From contig NZ_FTNT01000011.1 of the NCBI RefSeq assembly GCF_900156495.1, positions 1 to 64,000 of the forward strand: a stretch of 64,000 nucleotides of DNA, in the 5' to 3' direction. Under the pieces are notes generated by a model. The model did not search any database and was not told the origin of the DNA. It saw only the letters and a list, made by a program, of their open reading frames with translations. Shown piece after piece: positions 9,354 through 18,543 of the stretch. The DNA is from Williamsia sterculiae (GTDB lineage: Bacteria; Actinomycetota; Actinomycetes; Mycobacteriales; Mycobacteriaceae). The first letter of the stretch is position 1; every line of letters starts with the position of its first letter. The position numbers and the translations under genes were made by a program.

Positions 9354-9560
9354 GGTGAGCAACCCGCACCAGGGCCGGTACGCGCCAACCACGCCCGTGA
9401 CGTATTCGGATAAACTGTAATCCGTTGAGCAGCAACTCAACCTGGTGAGCACTCGCATCACTTTGTCTCGAGTTACTGGGATCGTGACGTGTCTTCGTGG
9501 ATCGGAGTGTTCGTTATGTAGCTGCCTAGCGGTGGGCACGCCCCCATTCAGGGTGCGTCT

Positions 9561-10274
9561 CTAGGTGATGTGGAGTGAGCCGGGTTCTGTGCGGAGGCCG
9601 AGGCTGTGGAGCATTCCGGTGAGGGTGTAAGTGCCTGGGGGAAGGCTTTCGGCGTTGGGGGTCTTGAGGTCGGCGGCGTAGAGGACCGTTGATTCGCCGG
9701 GTTCGAGATCGGGCAGGGTGCCTACCGAGCCCCAGGTCATGAAACCGCGTTCTGCGATCGGGGCTCCGTTGGTGTCGAGGATCCAGACGAGAACGGTGGG
9801 GGTGTCGTCGGCGACGTTGTGCCAGGCGGTGGTGCCTGTGTTGGTCAGAGTGGGATAGATCAACGGAGCCGTTCCAACTTGCGATGTGGTTTCACCGAGT
9901 TGTAGTCGCAGGTCGCGACGCCGATGGCTGCGTGTGGGCACGGCGGGGAAGGTCCAGCCCTCGCCACCGGTACTGATGATCCATCGGCCGTCACCGCCGC
10001 GAGTGGAGTAGAGAACGATCCAGGCACCGGGGGTGAGATGGGACGGCGCGGCGATCGTGTCGCGGCGCAGGTCGTTGTTGTCGCGATGTTGGATGAGGCG
10101 CCACCCCGTGGCGGGCATTGTGTGCAGGACTTCACTGAGGTGGGCGACGACGGCGTAGTCCCGGTCGGGGGGAAAGAAGTCACGTAACAGGTTTCCGGGT
10201 GCTGCGAGGACTTCACCGGGGATGTCGTCGATGGTTGCGAGCTGATAGGCGTCAGCGGAATCGGGACCCGTCAC
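9561..10274 (-). CDS. Hypothetical protein (orphan two-gene operon, second gene)
   Basis: A 237-aa protein of unknown function and no recognised domain. The N-terminal 120 residues read as a soluble mixed alpha/beta domain (PGNLLRDFFPPDRDYAVVAHLSE, then WIISTGGEGWTFPAVP). The last 100 have an Ig-like or cohesin-like beta-sandwich pattern (TAPLIYPTLTNTGTTAWHNV, VLVWILDTNGAPIAERGFMTW, LPPGTYTLTGML), which would suit a protein-binding module. No signal peptide is seen. It overlaps the upstream DUF6578-like gene by 4 nt, so the two are translationally coupled. Confidence 0.6.
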   Translation of the reverse strand: MTGPDSADAYQLATIDDIPGEVLAAPGNLLRDFFPPDRDYAVVAHLSEVLHTMPATGWRLIQHRDNNDLRRDTIAAPSHLTPGAWIVLYSTRGGDGRWIISTGGEGWTFPAVPTRSHRRRDLRLQLGETTSQVGTAPLIYPTLTNTGTTAWHNVADDTPTVLVWILDTNGAPIAERGFMTWGSVGTLPDLEPGESTVLYAADLKTPNAESLPPGTYTLTGMLHSLGLRTEPGSLHIT

Positions 10275-10999
10275 GGCTGCCGCGATGGGTCGTCGGTGAC
10301 GAAAGTGACGTGCAAGTGGTGTCCAATGGTCGCGGCCGGGGTGCCGGGCTCCACCGAAGTCAAAGCGGTGAACACGCCACGGGGGATGGCTACTTTCACG
10401 TCTGTGATGGTGCCGGTGACGAGTCCATGCTCACCGGGTGGACCATTTCTCACCGCGACTGCCGGGTCGGCGATGTCGATGGTGATGCGATCGCCGCAGT
10501 GTAATGTTGTGGAACCGAAAAACGTTGCGGCAGCGATGACGTACACGGTACGCCGCCGGATCTGCTGTTGGACGCGGAATGCAGCTACCTGTTTCGCGGT
10601 TGGCTCGACCAGTGTCAGGTCGGTCATGGTGACGTCGATGTCGCCCGAGTGACAGGCATCTGCCGTGGTGAGCGGGTCGGAAACCGTCTCGATGGCGGTG
10701 GCTGTCACGGCGACGCCGGGTGCGCCGTCGTCGTGCCAGGACAGACGTACAGCGATTGGTTGGGAGAACGGATCGCCGTGAGACGGGTCCCATCGTGCGG
10801 CAACGCCGTCGACAACGACGAGTTCGCGACCGCGGTCCCAGGCGGTGACATGATGTGCGATGGAGTGCGTGGCGGCTGGATAAGCGAATAAGAGCCCTGA
10901 GACGGGTGCGCCCACGGCGGGTGGGGTGCGGCAGCACGCGTACTCCCATGAGGCCACCTGAACAGTCAGCGGCCGTGGCGCGGGGGTGGTCACATCCAT
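10271..10999 (-). CDS. Hypothetical protein resembling DUF6578
   Basis: A protein of 242 aa from ATG 10999; a GTG at 11026 would add nine residues. The opening segment VASWEYACCRTPPAVGAPVSGLLF resembles DUF6578, a small family of actinobacterial proteins with a trp/tyr-cys-cys start. The middle and C-terminal regions are beta-rich. A second protein with the same general layout is encoded at 23465, on the far side of the recombinase genes. It is the first gene of a two-gene operon, with a 4-nt overlap to the next. Function unknown. Confidence 0.55.
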   Translation of the reverse strand: MDVTTPAPRPLTVQVASWEYACCRTPPAVGAPVSGLLFAYPAATHSIAHHVTAWDRGRELVVVDGVAARWDPSHGDPFSQPIAVRLSWHDDGAPGVAVTATAIETVSDPLTTADACHSGDIDVTMTDLTLVEPTAKQVAAFRVQQQIRRRTVYVIAAATFFGSTTLHCGDRITIDIADPAVAVRNGPPGEHGLVTGTITDVKVAIPRGVFTALTSVEPGTPAATIGHHLHVTFVTDDPSRQP

Positions 11000-11111
11000 C
11001 ACCGCCACGATATAGAAGGTGCGCACTCGTGCACCGCCGATCGGTGAATGGGCTCTGCCGGATCAGGTTGAGTGGCCTGGTGAATACGCGTTGTGGTGAC
11101 AGGATGCTTCC

Positions 11112-12056
11112 ATGGACAACCGGCGGTGGGGGATGACGACGCCACGTCGACTGTGGCAGGTCGTGCATGTGGCCGCGACCCTCGGTGCTCCCTGGGGGTT
11201 AGCGATCTATTACGTGGTGTCGCGGCCCCGCACGATTACCGCGGAGACTCGCCTCGTTGCCGATTTCCACACTATGGCCTCGGTCGCGGCGTATCTCTTG
11301 TTGCTCAGCACCGTTGTCCTGCGGTGTCGTGGCCGTGGGGTCGCGGTGAGTATTCCGTTCGCGGTCATGTGGGCACTGGCGCTGACGTTGTCCATTCTTC
11401 AAGTTCACCAATACAGTGGTCGAGACGTGTGCGGTGACATCGACCTGTGCATGCCCGACTTCGGGCTTTTCCTCACCGCCATGCCATTCGCGGTCATGAT
11501 CTCCATCGCCGTCGCCGGGTCAGCGATCACCAACCATCTCCTGCGGGGTGACGCCACGTCTCGCGGTGATGAGCAGACCCCTGACGAACCATCGATTTAC
11601 CGCACCCCATCCGGGCCACAACTGTTCGACAACACCGCATCCGATCCATCTAGCACTGCCCCGACACCGGGGTGGGACACGCATAATCTGCGACAGGACT
11701 TCGGTAACGAAATGAGCCCCGGCACACCCCACCAGATTCCACCACTGAGCGACTCGGACGCACAGATGCAGCCAGAGCCCATGCCCAGTCTGTGGTGGGG
11801 TGTACTGGCAGGTGTCCCTGTTGGCGTCCTCTGCGGTCTGTTGTGGTGGGTCCTCCCTGAGACCTTCAACATTCCCCGTTTCACAGAAGAGCGACCGTCG
11901 CTACCACTGTCCACATGGCTGCTATGGACAGCTATCGCCATCACACCCATCATCATCGTCGCCATCACATCTGCTCTCACCCGCAAGTACTGGCGACAAG
12001 CGGTGTCGTCGCTGACGACCGCACTGCCCATCATGTTCTTCCTCATCTCGTTCTAG
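11112..12056 (+). CDS. Predicted six-helix membrane protein with cytosolic or external loop
   Basis: A 314-aa membrane protein that I cannot assign to a family. Four hydrophobic helices lie in the first 150 residues (for example APWGLAIYYVV, ASVAAYLLLLSTVVL, VMWALALTLSILQV, FAVMISIAVAG). Next comes a Pro/Ser/Thr/Asp-rich loop of about 85 residues (DEQTPDEPSIYRTPSG and on). Then come three C-terminal helices (WWGVLAGVPVGVLCGLLWWVL, WLLWTAIAITPIIIVAI, LTTALPIMFFLISF). It is divergent from the DUF6578-like operon and lies in the accessory region. Confidence 0.6.
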   Translation: MDNRRWGMTTPRRLWQVVHVAATLGAPWGLAIYYVVSRPRTITAETRLVADFHTMASVAAYLLLLSTVVLRCRGRGVAVSIPFAVMWALALTLSILQVHQYSGRDVCGDIDLCMPDFGLFLTAMPFAVMISIAVAGSAITNHLLRGDATSRGDEQTPDEPSIYRTPSGPQLFDNTASDPSSTAPTPGWDTHNLRQDFGNEMSPGTPHQIPPLSDSDAQMQPEPMPSLWWGVLAGVPVGVLCGLLWWVLPETFNIPRFTEERPSLPLSTWLLWTAIAITPIIIVAITSALTRKYWRQAVSSLTTALPIMFFLISF

Positions 12057-12597
12057 ATGCCCCTTGGCGTCGGCGATCTGAGGCCCACATCAAACCCTTT
12101 GTCACAGTGACGGTCTGGCGAACGGGTGTGGCGCAGAGAAAGCAACTCGATACAAGACCAGAGTTCCTCATCACCAGTGCAGTCCACCAACACCCGTATT
12201 CGTGTGGTGCATGATCCGATCAGCTACCGACGTTTCTGCAGCTCCGGCCACGCATCAGTCAAAAGACATCCGGCGACCTTGTCGCCGAACGTGCAGATCA
12301 GCCCGCTTTATGTCCGATCCAAGAAGAGGTGAGAGTGGAAGAGTGCTCTGACCTGCTCACTCTCATTTCAGTCTGGACAATCGCCGACCTGGGCGTCCAA
12401 ACAAAGCTGAGAGTGTCGGATCTGTGTCCAGGAATAGGTGAGAGTGTCGGACCGGGGGGAAACAGGGGACGTTCTCTGAGATCGCCGCATTGCGGCGTGC
12501 TCACTGGCGTTACATGTGGACAACATCGCGCCTATTTCCGTAAGCGCCACAAGTACCACTTTCCACCAGCGTAAATACCGGAAGCGTCACGCTGCGG
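12057..12597. repeat. Gene-free stretch with repeated TGAGAGTG elements
   Basis: No gene is supportable in these 540 bases. Three direct copies of a short element lie at about 12311-12340, 12407-12420 and 12428-12451. All contain TGAGAGTG, mostly followed by TCGGA, and two are preceded by TGTCC...GA..AGG. An inverted copy (CACTCTCA) is at 12357-12364. Related sequences occur at 4821 and 22988-23020. They look like decayed transposon ends or protein-binding repeats. GTCACAGTGAC near 12101 is a small palindrome. Confidence 0.4.
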
Positions 12598-12660
12598 GTG
12601 GTAAAGTTGCAGGTCACGGCCGGTACAGCCCGGGGCGCAACCGGTGAGGGGGACGCAAAC

Positions 12661-13866
12661 ATGCCAAACGCAGGCCACGAACTGGCCCCGAACCACGGGC
12701 GGCCGGGTGCCGACTTGGCCGGTCGGCAGGGGAGTGCGTTCGAGCTGTCCGGGCACGCGCAGGACGTGATCACCGCGGCGCTGCAGGACAGCATCGCCCC
12801 GTCGACGCGGCGCAACTACGACCGGGAGTGGTCGCAGTTCACCGACTTCTGTGGACAGCGTGGGTACCCGGCGCTGCCCAGTACCGCCGACGTCGTATGT
12901 AGCTTCCTGCTCGATCTGGAACACCGTGTCGTCGACACCGACGGTGGCACCGGGGTCAGGCGGAGTACTCGGCCGCGCGCATCAACATCGCGCGGTCGGC
13001 GATCGTGCATTTCCACAAGCAACTCGCCGTCCTGGCCGCACCCGGACCTGACGGCATCCTCGAGCCACCGCTGTGGCAACACCCCCGCATTGCTCAGATG
13101 ATGCGCACTATTCGCATCCGCGACACCAGTACACCCCGCCAGGAATTACCGCTGCTGCTCGAGCACCTGCGAACCATGGTCGCCGCCGCCCGTACGGACG
13201 CCACCACCTGGCGTCAACGGTTGCACGAGCGTCGCGACAGTGCACTGCTCATCGTCGGTTGGGTCGCCGCATTACGCCGCTCAGAGATCATCGGCCTGTG
13301 TGTGAACGACGTGACCCTCGGCCCGAGCGGGTGGACCGTGCGGATCGGACGGTCCAAGACCGACCGCGAGGGCAAGGGTACGTTCAAGGCGCTCCCGACA
13401 GCGAGCAACATCGACTCGTGTGCGCCGTGCGCCTATCTGCGGTGGCGCGAATGCCTCAAGGCCTTCGACAACCAGGGCCGACCCGGACTGATACGACTAC
13501 TGGCCAAGAACAACACTTTGACCACGCACATGTGCGGCCATGCGCCGGCGGGACGCCCCCCCGAGGGTGACTTGTTCCGGTCGATTTTGCGTGGCTGCGA
13601 CCTGGGCGGCACCGCACCCCAGGGACAGCTGGTGCACAGGGTGGTCCGCCGGCGACTACACCCGGTGGCGGCCAGCCTGCACTGCGACACCACCAGCTTC
13701 GGTGCGCACAGCCTGCGGGCCGGGTTCGTCACCGAAGCACTCCGCCACGGAGCAAGCCCCGAAAAACATCACCCGCCAGACCGGGCAAAAGTCCTACGCC
13801 TGGCGTGAATACGTACGCGAGACCGACATCTACACCAGCAACGCCGCCGTCACGATAGGTCTCTGA
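12661..13866 (+). pseudogene. Tyrosine recombinase/integrase broken by two frameshifts
   Basis: An intact reading would be a site-specific recombinase of about 400 aa. The SAM-like core-binding domain is present (SIAPSTRRNYDREWSQFTDF), as is the catalytic domain with AALRRSEIIGL (Arg I), FGAHSLRAGF (His-x-x-Arg) and, in another frame, QTGQKSYAWREYVRETDIYT carrying the nucleophilic Tyr. Two frame changes are needed: near 12955 (one base missing within a G-rich stretch) and near 13760 (one extra base in an A-run). All catalytic residues remain encoded, so this is a recent loss or an assembly indel. It is followed after 2 bases by another broken gene of the same element. Confidence 0.75.
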
Positions 13867-13868
13867 CA

Positions 13869-14890
13869 GTGGCCAGTGACGCTGTCCCGGCGCGGTACAC
13901 CTATGAGTGGCGCGCATTCGCCGACTGGTGTGCCGCGTTCGGCCACACGGCGCTGCCCGCCGAACCCCTGACCGTGGCCCACTACCTGATGGATGACAAC
14001 CACGAGGTCAGTCCTCGCACGCTGCGCAGCCGAGTAGCGCAATCAACAAGGCTCATGTGCTGCAGCACCACCCGGCGCCCGGTACGACGACCGCGTTGCG
14101 GCGCCTGCTATCTCAGCGCGATCGGCAAACAAACCGCGCGCTGACAATGCTGGCGACACTGCCGGCCACCGGATGGACGGAAGGCCTCTTCGGTCGACGT
14201 GATGCACTGCTCCTGTACCTCCTGTGCATCGTCGGAATACCGTCCGCATCGGTTGCCGAACTCGCGTGCGGTGACCTCGCCTTCACCCCCGAGATGACGA
14301 TCATCATCGCCGGCGATGTGCAGGCAGAGATCCCCGTTGACCCTGACAACCCATGGGGGGTGCTGCCAATATGGCAGCGGTCGATGGCGGTACGCAACCT
14401 CCTCGTCGCCAGCGCGGGACCCACTCGACTCGCCGGACCATTGACCCAAGCACCATGTGTCACCGACCACACCGCAGTCCGACTCATCGCGCCGCCGGTG
14501 GCCGCACCCGACGCCGCACTGTTTCCTGCCTTTGACCGCTGGGGCAACCCGCGGGCCCTACGCGCACGGTCGGAGTCGGGACTGAGCGCGAGCGCGATCA
14601 GAGACGTGGCGGCGATCGTTCTCACCGGGCGCAGAGTGGCGAGCGACCGCGACGAGTGGGGCCGCGCCCAGGCGCGGACACCGCAGTCAGACGGGCTGAC
14701 TGAGCTGCACCACGACCACGTAATCGATCTTCCTGACAATCACGACGCAGGCATCCATGCCCGCCGCGCCGCACTGTCGGTCGTCAACGACGCAGACATC
14801 GCATACCTCGACATCGACAGACAAGCCGCCAAGCTACTAGAGCGCACCGAACGACTCCTGGCACGCTTCACAGACAGTGCAGTTACCTGA
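13869..14890 (+). pseudogene. Recombinase-like partner gene, frameshifted
   Basis: The first frame (VPARYTYEWRAFADWCAAFGHTALPAEPLTVAHYL) has the core-binding pattern of tyrosine recombinases. It runs out of frame near 14036, after RTLRSRVA, where one base appears to be missing. The next frame then continues as AINKAHVLQHHPAPGT to 14890. The second half has the helical DALLLYLLCIVGI segment that resembles the start of a catalytic domain. I cannot find an Arg-His-Arg-Tyr set, so the protein was probably a non-catalytic helper. It starts 2 bases after the integrase pseudogene, so the two formed a unit. Confidence 0.6.
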
Positions 14891-15074
14891 GTAGGTTCGC
14901 GACGGTCAGCCACGAGCGGGAGACGACGACGGTCAGGCCGAATATGCCGGTTTGCCAACAACCTTGACGAGTTGGGTGTATGAGAAGTTATATGCAGTGT
15001 TTGGCCACCGGCGGTATGCGGATTAGAAGCCGTATGAAAAGCGCTAATCGGTCGTGATTACACCTAGCGTAGGT

Positions 15075-15881
15075 ATGTCAGATGACCAACCTGAGATAGT
15101 TGGGGACCGCGCCTCACTTACTCAAATAGCGCAAGCATGCTTCAGTGCGTTAATGCAGAAAATCATGACCGGCAATGGAATCCACAAAGACTTACGGCCA
15201 ACATCGGTCCGAGTGAACGCTGAGACGCTGCAACTGGTGTTCAAATGGAGAAGCAATCCCAATTCCTTCGCCATCACCCGCCGACTTCCTCAAACCGCTG
15301 ACGAATTACGTTCACCTGCGGATACTCCTGCTGAGTGGGCCCTCTACATGACGCTTATGTGGCAAGAGGAGTTGAGCACGGGGTTACTAGTGCGGGGCAC
15401 TCGTCGACGGGTCGACGGCGTGATCTACATCGAAGAGCCTGCAAAGACAGCGCTTGACCCGGAACACGGGTACACCTACAGCTTCTACCACCAAGACATA
15501 TCGCCGGACGCAGATGGCTTGGTTCATATCACACACGGGCAATCCCCACATAATAGACGTGTGAGTACATATAACCCTGACCAGCTAATCGGGTGGGAGA
15601 TTGCGGCCCGGCACTCTGACGCAGAGTCGATGCGGTACGTCGGCAAGGCCGTCACGTCTTGGACAGGTTCCGACGGTGTGGCGTCACTCGACATCCTAGA
15701 TACGCGTCCGGGGACTCCTCCACACATTGTCGAAAGAATCGCATTCAAAGCAGTTCACGCTGCCGCCGACGCGGGGGCGCTCGAGGTCACGACGACTCTA
15801 GCGATTCCTGTCCTTGCCGCCGTGGGATTCGCTCCCGCATCCAGCAACCACCTCACCCTTGATGTGCGATCTATGCCATGA
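15075..15881 (+). CDS. Hypothetical protein (first gene of an orphan operon)
   Basis: A 268-aa soluble protein of unknown function; GTG 15054 is an alternative start. Codon use is less GC-biased than in the surrounding chromosome (for example GAATTACGT, GAGTTGAGCACG), suggesting transferred DNA. No transmembrane or signal sequence is visible. Segments such as TGLLVRGTRRRVDGVIYIEEPAK and HGYTYSFYHQDISPDADG look beta-rich. The next gene starts within a few bases of the stop. Function unknown. Confidence 0.55.
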   Translation: MSDDQPEIVGDRASLTQIAQACFSALMQKIMTGNGIHKDLRPTSVRVNAETLQLVFKWRSNPNSFAITRRLPQTADELRSPADTPAEWALYMTLMWQEELSTGLLVRGTRRRVDGVIYIEEPAKTALDPEHGYTYSFYHQDISPDADGLVHITHGQSPHNRRVSTYNPDQLIGWEIAARHSDAESMRYVGKAVTSWTGSDGVASLDILDTRPGTPPHIVERIAFKAVHAAADAGALEVTTTLAIPVLAAVGFAPASSNHLTLDVRSMP

Positions 15882-15884
15882 CGA

Positions 15885-16580
15885 GTGATCAAAACTCGCG
15901 TTGGGTGGCGATTACGCGGAGCTTCGCGAACCGCGCAGATCGGTGTGGCCCGGCGGGCGAAAATCTGTGCCGCGGCACGAGACGAATCGGTTCGGGAGAT
16001 GCTGGCGGCGAACGCACCCGTGGTCAATTACGTACGACGAGCGGTTTCAGAACCGCCGGCCTCGCAGATGCATCTGCACGATGTGCTGATCGACCGCACA
16101 AGCCGAGAGGTGGCGACAAGGGGAGTAACAAGGGCAGTGGGGTTCATTGGAGACGGGGATCGTCGAGACCGAGAGAAATATCTGCAGCAAGAGGAAAGAC
16201 GAGATATGGAAGCCCGTGCCCGCTTTGATGCAGCGTTTGCAGTCATGCGGCCGCGACTCGTCGAGGCAATCACTCGTAACGCCCGATTCCAATTTCGCAC
16301 AACCGGTGGGGTTTTTAGGGTGGAGTTTGAGATGAGCGAGGAAGGTCGAGGCGGGCCAATCAGCCGTCTCGACACCCAGGTCCTTGGCGATACTTACGTT
16401 TCTTCCGAATATTGCGAAGAGGAGTTCCATAACTTAACGGCCGAGGTACTACAAGCGCCAAGGAAACAGATATATCCGGACACGCCATCTCTAACGGTTC
16501 TGCCGCGACGAAATATCAAGCGAGAGATTGTAGGCTATGGTCTACGCTATCAGTGCATTGTCTGGGGAGGCTTACGCTAG
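15885..16580 (+). CDS. Hypothetical protein (second gene of an orphan operon)
   Basis: A 231-aa basic protein from GTG 15885, 3 bases after the upstream stop. Positively charged N-terminal sequence (WRLRGASRTAQIGVARRAKI) is followed by a charged helical segment (DREKYLQQEERRDMEARARFD) with coiled-coil character. A mixed C-terminal part (QFRTTGGVFRVEFEMSEEG) follows. An ATG overlapping the upstream TGA at 15878 opens a different, shorter frame; a frameshift near the start is therefore possible. No domain is recognised. Confidence 0.5.
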   Translation: MIKTRVGWRLRGASRTAQIGVARRAKICAAARDESVREMLAANAPVVNYVRRAVSEPPASQMHLHDVLIDRTSREVATRGVTRAVGFIGDGDRRDREKYLQQEERRDMEARARFDAAFAVMRPRLVEAITRNARFQFRTTGGVFRVEFEMSEEGRGGPISRLDTQVLGDTYVSSEYCEEEFHNLTAEVLQAPRKQIYPDTPSLTVLPRRNIKREIVGYGLRYQCIVWGGLR

Positions 16581-17331
16581 TCGCCCATCGGTGACTCGTG
16601 GAGGTGTTTGCCGCCGAGCATCGTCGCCGTGGCTCACTCCTGCACGGGGTGTGTCACCGTTCAGCGAACCAAGTCCAGGGGGGACTGCGTTGCGATGGAC
16701 CGGGCAGCGGATTCCTCCTCTCCCGAGCACCCCCGGTGAGCTCGGCGCGGGTATGCGGCTGCTGCGGACGGTGGGGCTACGTTTGCTGGTCACAAAACAG
16801 GACGTGGGGCGTCAGGGGTGCTACGGATACACCTACGAGCTGGCGCTCTCAAAGAGCACTCTCAATCGTTACGAGAATGGCACCCTGCCACCGTTGGAGC
16901 TGGCCGAGCACTTAGATCAGTTATACGAAGCAGATGGATGGATTGATGTGGGGTTGAGGACGTTGTGGCGGCCGAAGTGGGATCCTTGGGAACGCGAGGA
17001 CTCATGGCCGCAGCGCTATCACTTCGCTCGGTGGCCGGCGAGGTTCAGTGGCCTGGTTTGGATAAAAGTCGTTCCAGCCGCCACCTCGATCAACGAAGAT
17101 CACTCGCTGATGCTGGCGTGGGGCCCGTGGAACCGGACAGTGGAGCTACCGACTCTCGGACCCACTGGCGTTCTCCTCACCACAGGAAAAGCCAAGGACC
17201 CAGACGGGATCTCGCGAACCCTGAATTTCGTGTGTGACAAGCAAACGCATGTCTTGTTTGGTGCTGGCGAAGACTTCGGCGGCGAGAACGTCCTCGACAT
17301 CCATGAGGGTTGGACTCTGGCGCGTCCCTAA
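16537..17331 (+). CDS. XRE-like helix-turn-helix protein (third gene of an orphan operon)
   Basis: Up to 264 aa, overlapping the upstream gene by 44 bases; the true start may be further in. A degenerate XRE/Cro-type HTH is visible (ELGAGMRLLRTVGLRLLVTKQDVG, then ALSKSTLNRYENGTLPPLELAEHLDQLY). A 150-residue C-terminal domain with several Trp residues (LWRPKWDPWEREDSWPQRYHF) follows. The HTH is interrupted by an odd stretch (GRQGCYGYTYELAL), which may mark a small frameshift. This layout, an HTH plus a sensor-like domain, suggests the regulator of the operon (inference). Confidence 0.5.
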   Translation: MVYAISALSGEAYASRPSVTRGGVCRRASSPWLTPARGVSPFSEPSPGGTALRWTGQRIPPLPSTPGELGAGMRLLRTVGLRLLVTKQDVGRQGCYGYTYELALSKSTLNRYENGTLPPLELAEHLDQLYEADGWIDVGLRTLWRPKWDPWEREDSWPQRYHFARWPARFSGLVWIKVVPAATSINEDHSLMLAWGPWNRTVELPTLGPTGVLLTTGKAKDPDGISRTLNFVCDKQTHVLFGAGEDFGGENVLDIHEGWTLARP

Positions 17332-17439
17332 CCTGCGCTGTCCCAAATCCGTCCCATCACCTGAGTAGTTGCCCCAGTAGGTCCGACACTGAAGAAACGC
17401 CACCGCCGGCGGCAACCACCAGCACAGGGAGGACAGATC

Positions 17440-17622
17440 ATGGGTGACTATCAAAACAATCCGGGACAGCAAGTGGTCTGGGATGACGACGACAGCAAGC
17501 TTGTCATCTCCGACAACGGAAGTCGCGCCGACTACTACGAAGGCGCGACGCACAGCTACAGCACATACAACAAGGACGGTGACGTGACCACCCTCGGGGT
17601 GGGCGAGACCCACGAGCACTGA
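17440..17622 (+). CDS. Small acidic hypothetical protein (60 aa)
   Basis: A 60-aa acidic protein (MGDYQNNPGQQVVWDDDDSK, ending GVGETHEH) with a well-placed GGGAGGA ribosome-binding site before ATG 17440 and a strong hairpin terminator 30 bases after the stop. Those flanking signals argue that it is a real, expressed gene despite its size. It has no Cys and no membrane segment. Function unknown. Confidence 0.6.
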   Translation: MGDYQNNPGQQVVWDDDDSKLVISDNGSRADYYEGATHSYSTYNKDGDVTTLGVGETHEH

Positions 17623-17653
17623 CCGGTTTCCGTTCCCATCTGCTCACCACGAC

Positions 17654-17679
17654 GACCCCACCCGACTCGGGTGGGGTCG
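17654..17679 (+). terminator. Strong intrinsic terminator hairpin
   Basis: A perfect 13-base inverted repeat, arms CGACCCCACCCGA and TCGGGTGGGGTCG, with essentially no loop beyond the middle base. It lies just after the small acidic gene. Confidence 0.65.
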
Positions 17680-18284
17680 TTCGCTGTGGCAGGAACTCCG
17701 GCCGGCGGTGTCGGGCGGAACTCGCCACCGCACTGCGGACGAGCTTGACACTCGCGGTCGCGACGTTCCGGCCCACTGCGCATCGTCGCGATCGCTGACG
17801 TCGTCGCGTAGATGCTCGGCTCGCCCACTTACCCAATTCGAGTCGTCCCGATTGAAGACCGCGTACTAAGACACCGCTGGCGGTACTCTCACCGACCTCG
17901 CTGGCCACCTCGCCGCGTGACCATTGTGGTTCGGACGTTCTGGCCGGGTGACCGTGTGCAGCGTGTCGACGGCCCCGACCCCGGCAGCTCGCGAGTACAT
18001 ACCGGCGCACGAACTGCTCATACGGCGTGGGCCGACGATGCCAACCACCAGACGATCACCTTAAGCGAAGTGACATACCGCGGCTGCCTGAGCGAGTGAT
18101 AGCTGGCACTCTTCAATTCCACTCGATCGGGTTCCTGCGGCCGTCGACTGCTCGACTCATCGTCGGTCGACGGCACGTGTGATCGGGGTATAAAAAACCC
18201 TGGTCGATCGCTCGAGATCGAATACCGGGTTCTTCCGGAGCGTTAACCACGTCGCGTAGGCGACACTGGCCTTTACAGAACGAG
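17680..18284. other. Gene-free stretch
   Basis: About 600 bases with no supportable gene on either strand. Open frames are present, but none shows a domain, start signal or consistent composition. It probably consists of decayed accessory DNA. Confidence 0.35.
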
Positions 18285-18476
18285 TTGGCTGAGTCCAGCC
18301 CGGTTCGCGACCTGAAGTTGGCCGGCGGCAATCGGAAGCGCGCGTTGGACCTGCACGAATGGAGCACACGAACGAACGCGGCACTGTTGCACGATTTCGC
18401 ACACCTTGAGGTCGGTCTCCGCAACCTTTACGACATCTGTCGACAGAGTACGGAAAGCTGTTGCAGGATTTACTAA
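18285..18476 (+). pseudogene. Abi-like protein, N-terminal fragment
   Basis: The 63-codon frame contains LAGGNRKRALDLHEWSTRT, followed by AALLHDFAHLEVGLRNLYD. This is the typical start of actinobacterial Abi-like/HEPN-type proteins, in which an Arg-x-x-x-x-His-type RNase centre comes later. The reading frame stops right after this segment (QSTESCCRIY), so the C-terminal two thirds, including the catalytic part, are missing. Start may be the TTG at 18285. This is a fragment of an abortive-infection-type gene. Confidence 0.55.
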
Positions 18477-18543
18477 TATCGCTGATAACGGTTATTACGC
18501 CATTTTGGCTTCGTTGCGATGGTTTTCGCTCGAATGAGCAAAT

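Noticed and set aside
12057-12597. Possible CRISPR-like array formed by the TGAGAGTG repeats
   Set aside because: Repeats are only about 8-14 bases, irregularly spaced and imperfect, with one inverted copy; no cas genes.
17680-18284. IstA-like HTH segment on the minus strand (VGESTASGVLVRGLQSG)
   Set aside because: Only a short resemblance with no flanking transposase sequence; insufficient to call.
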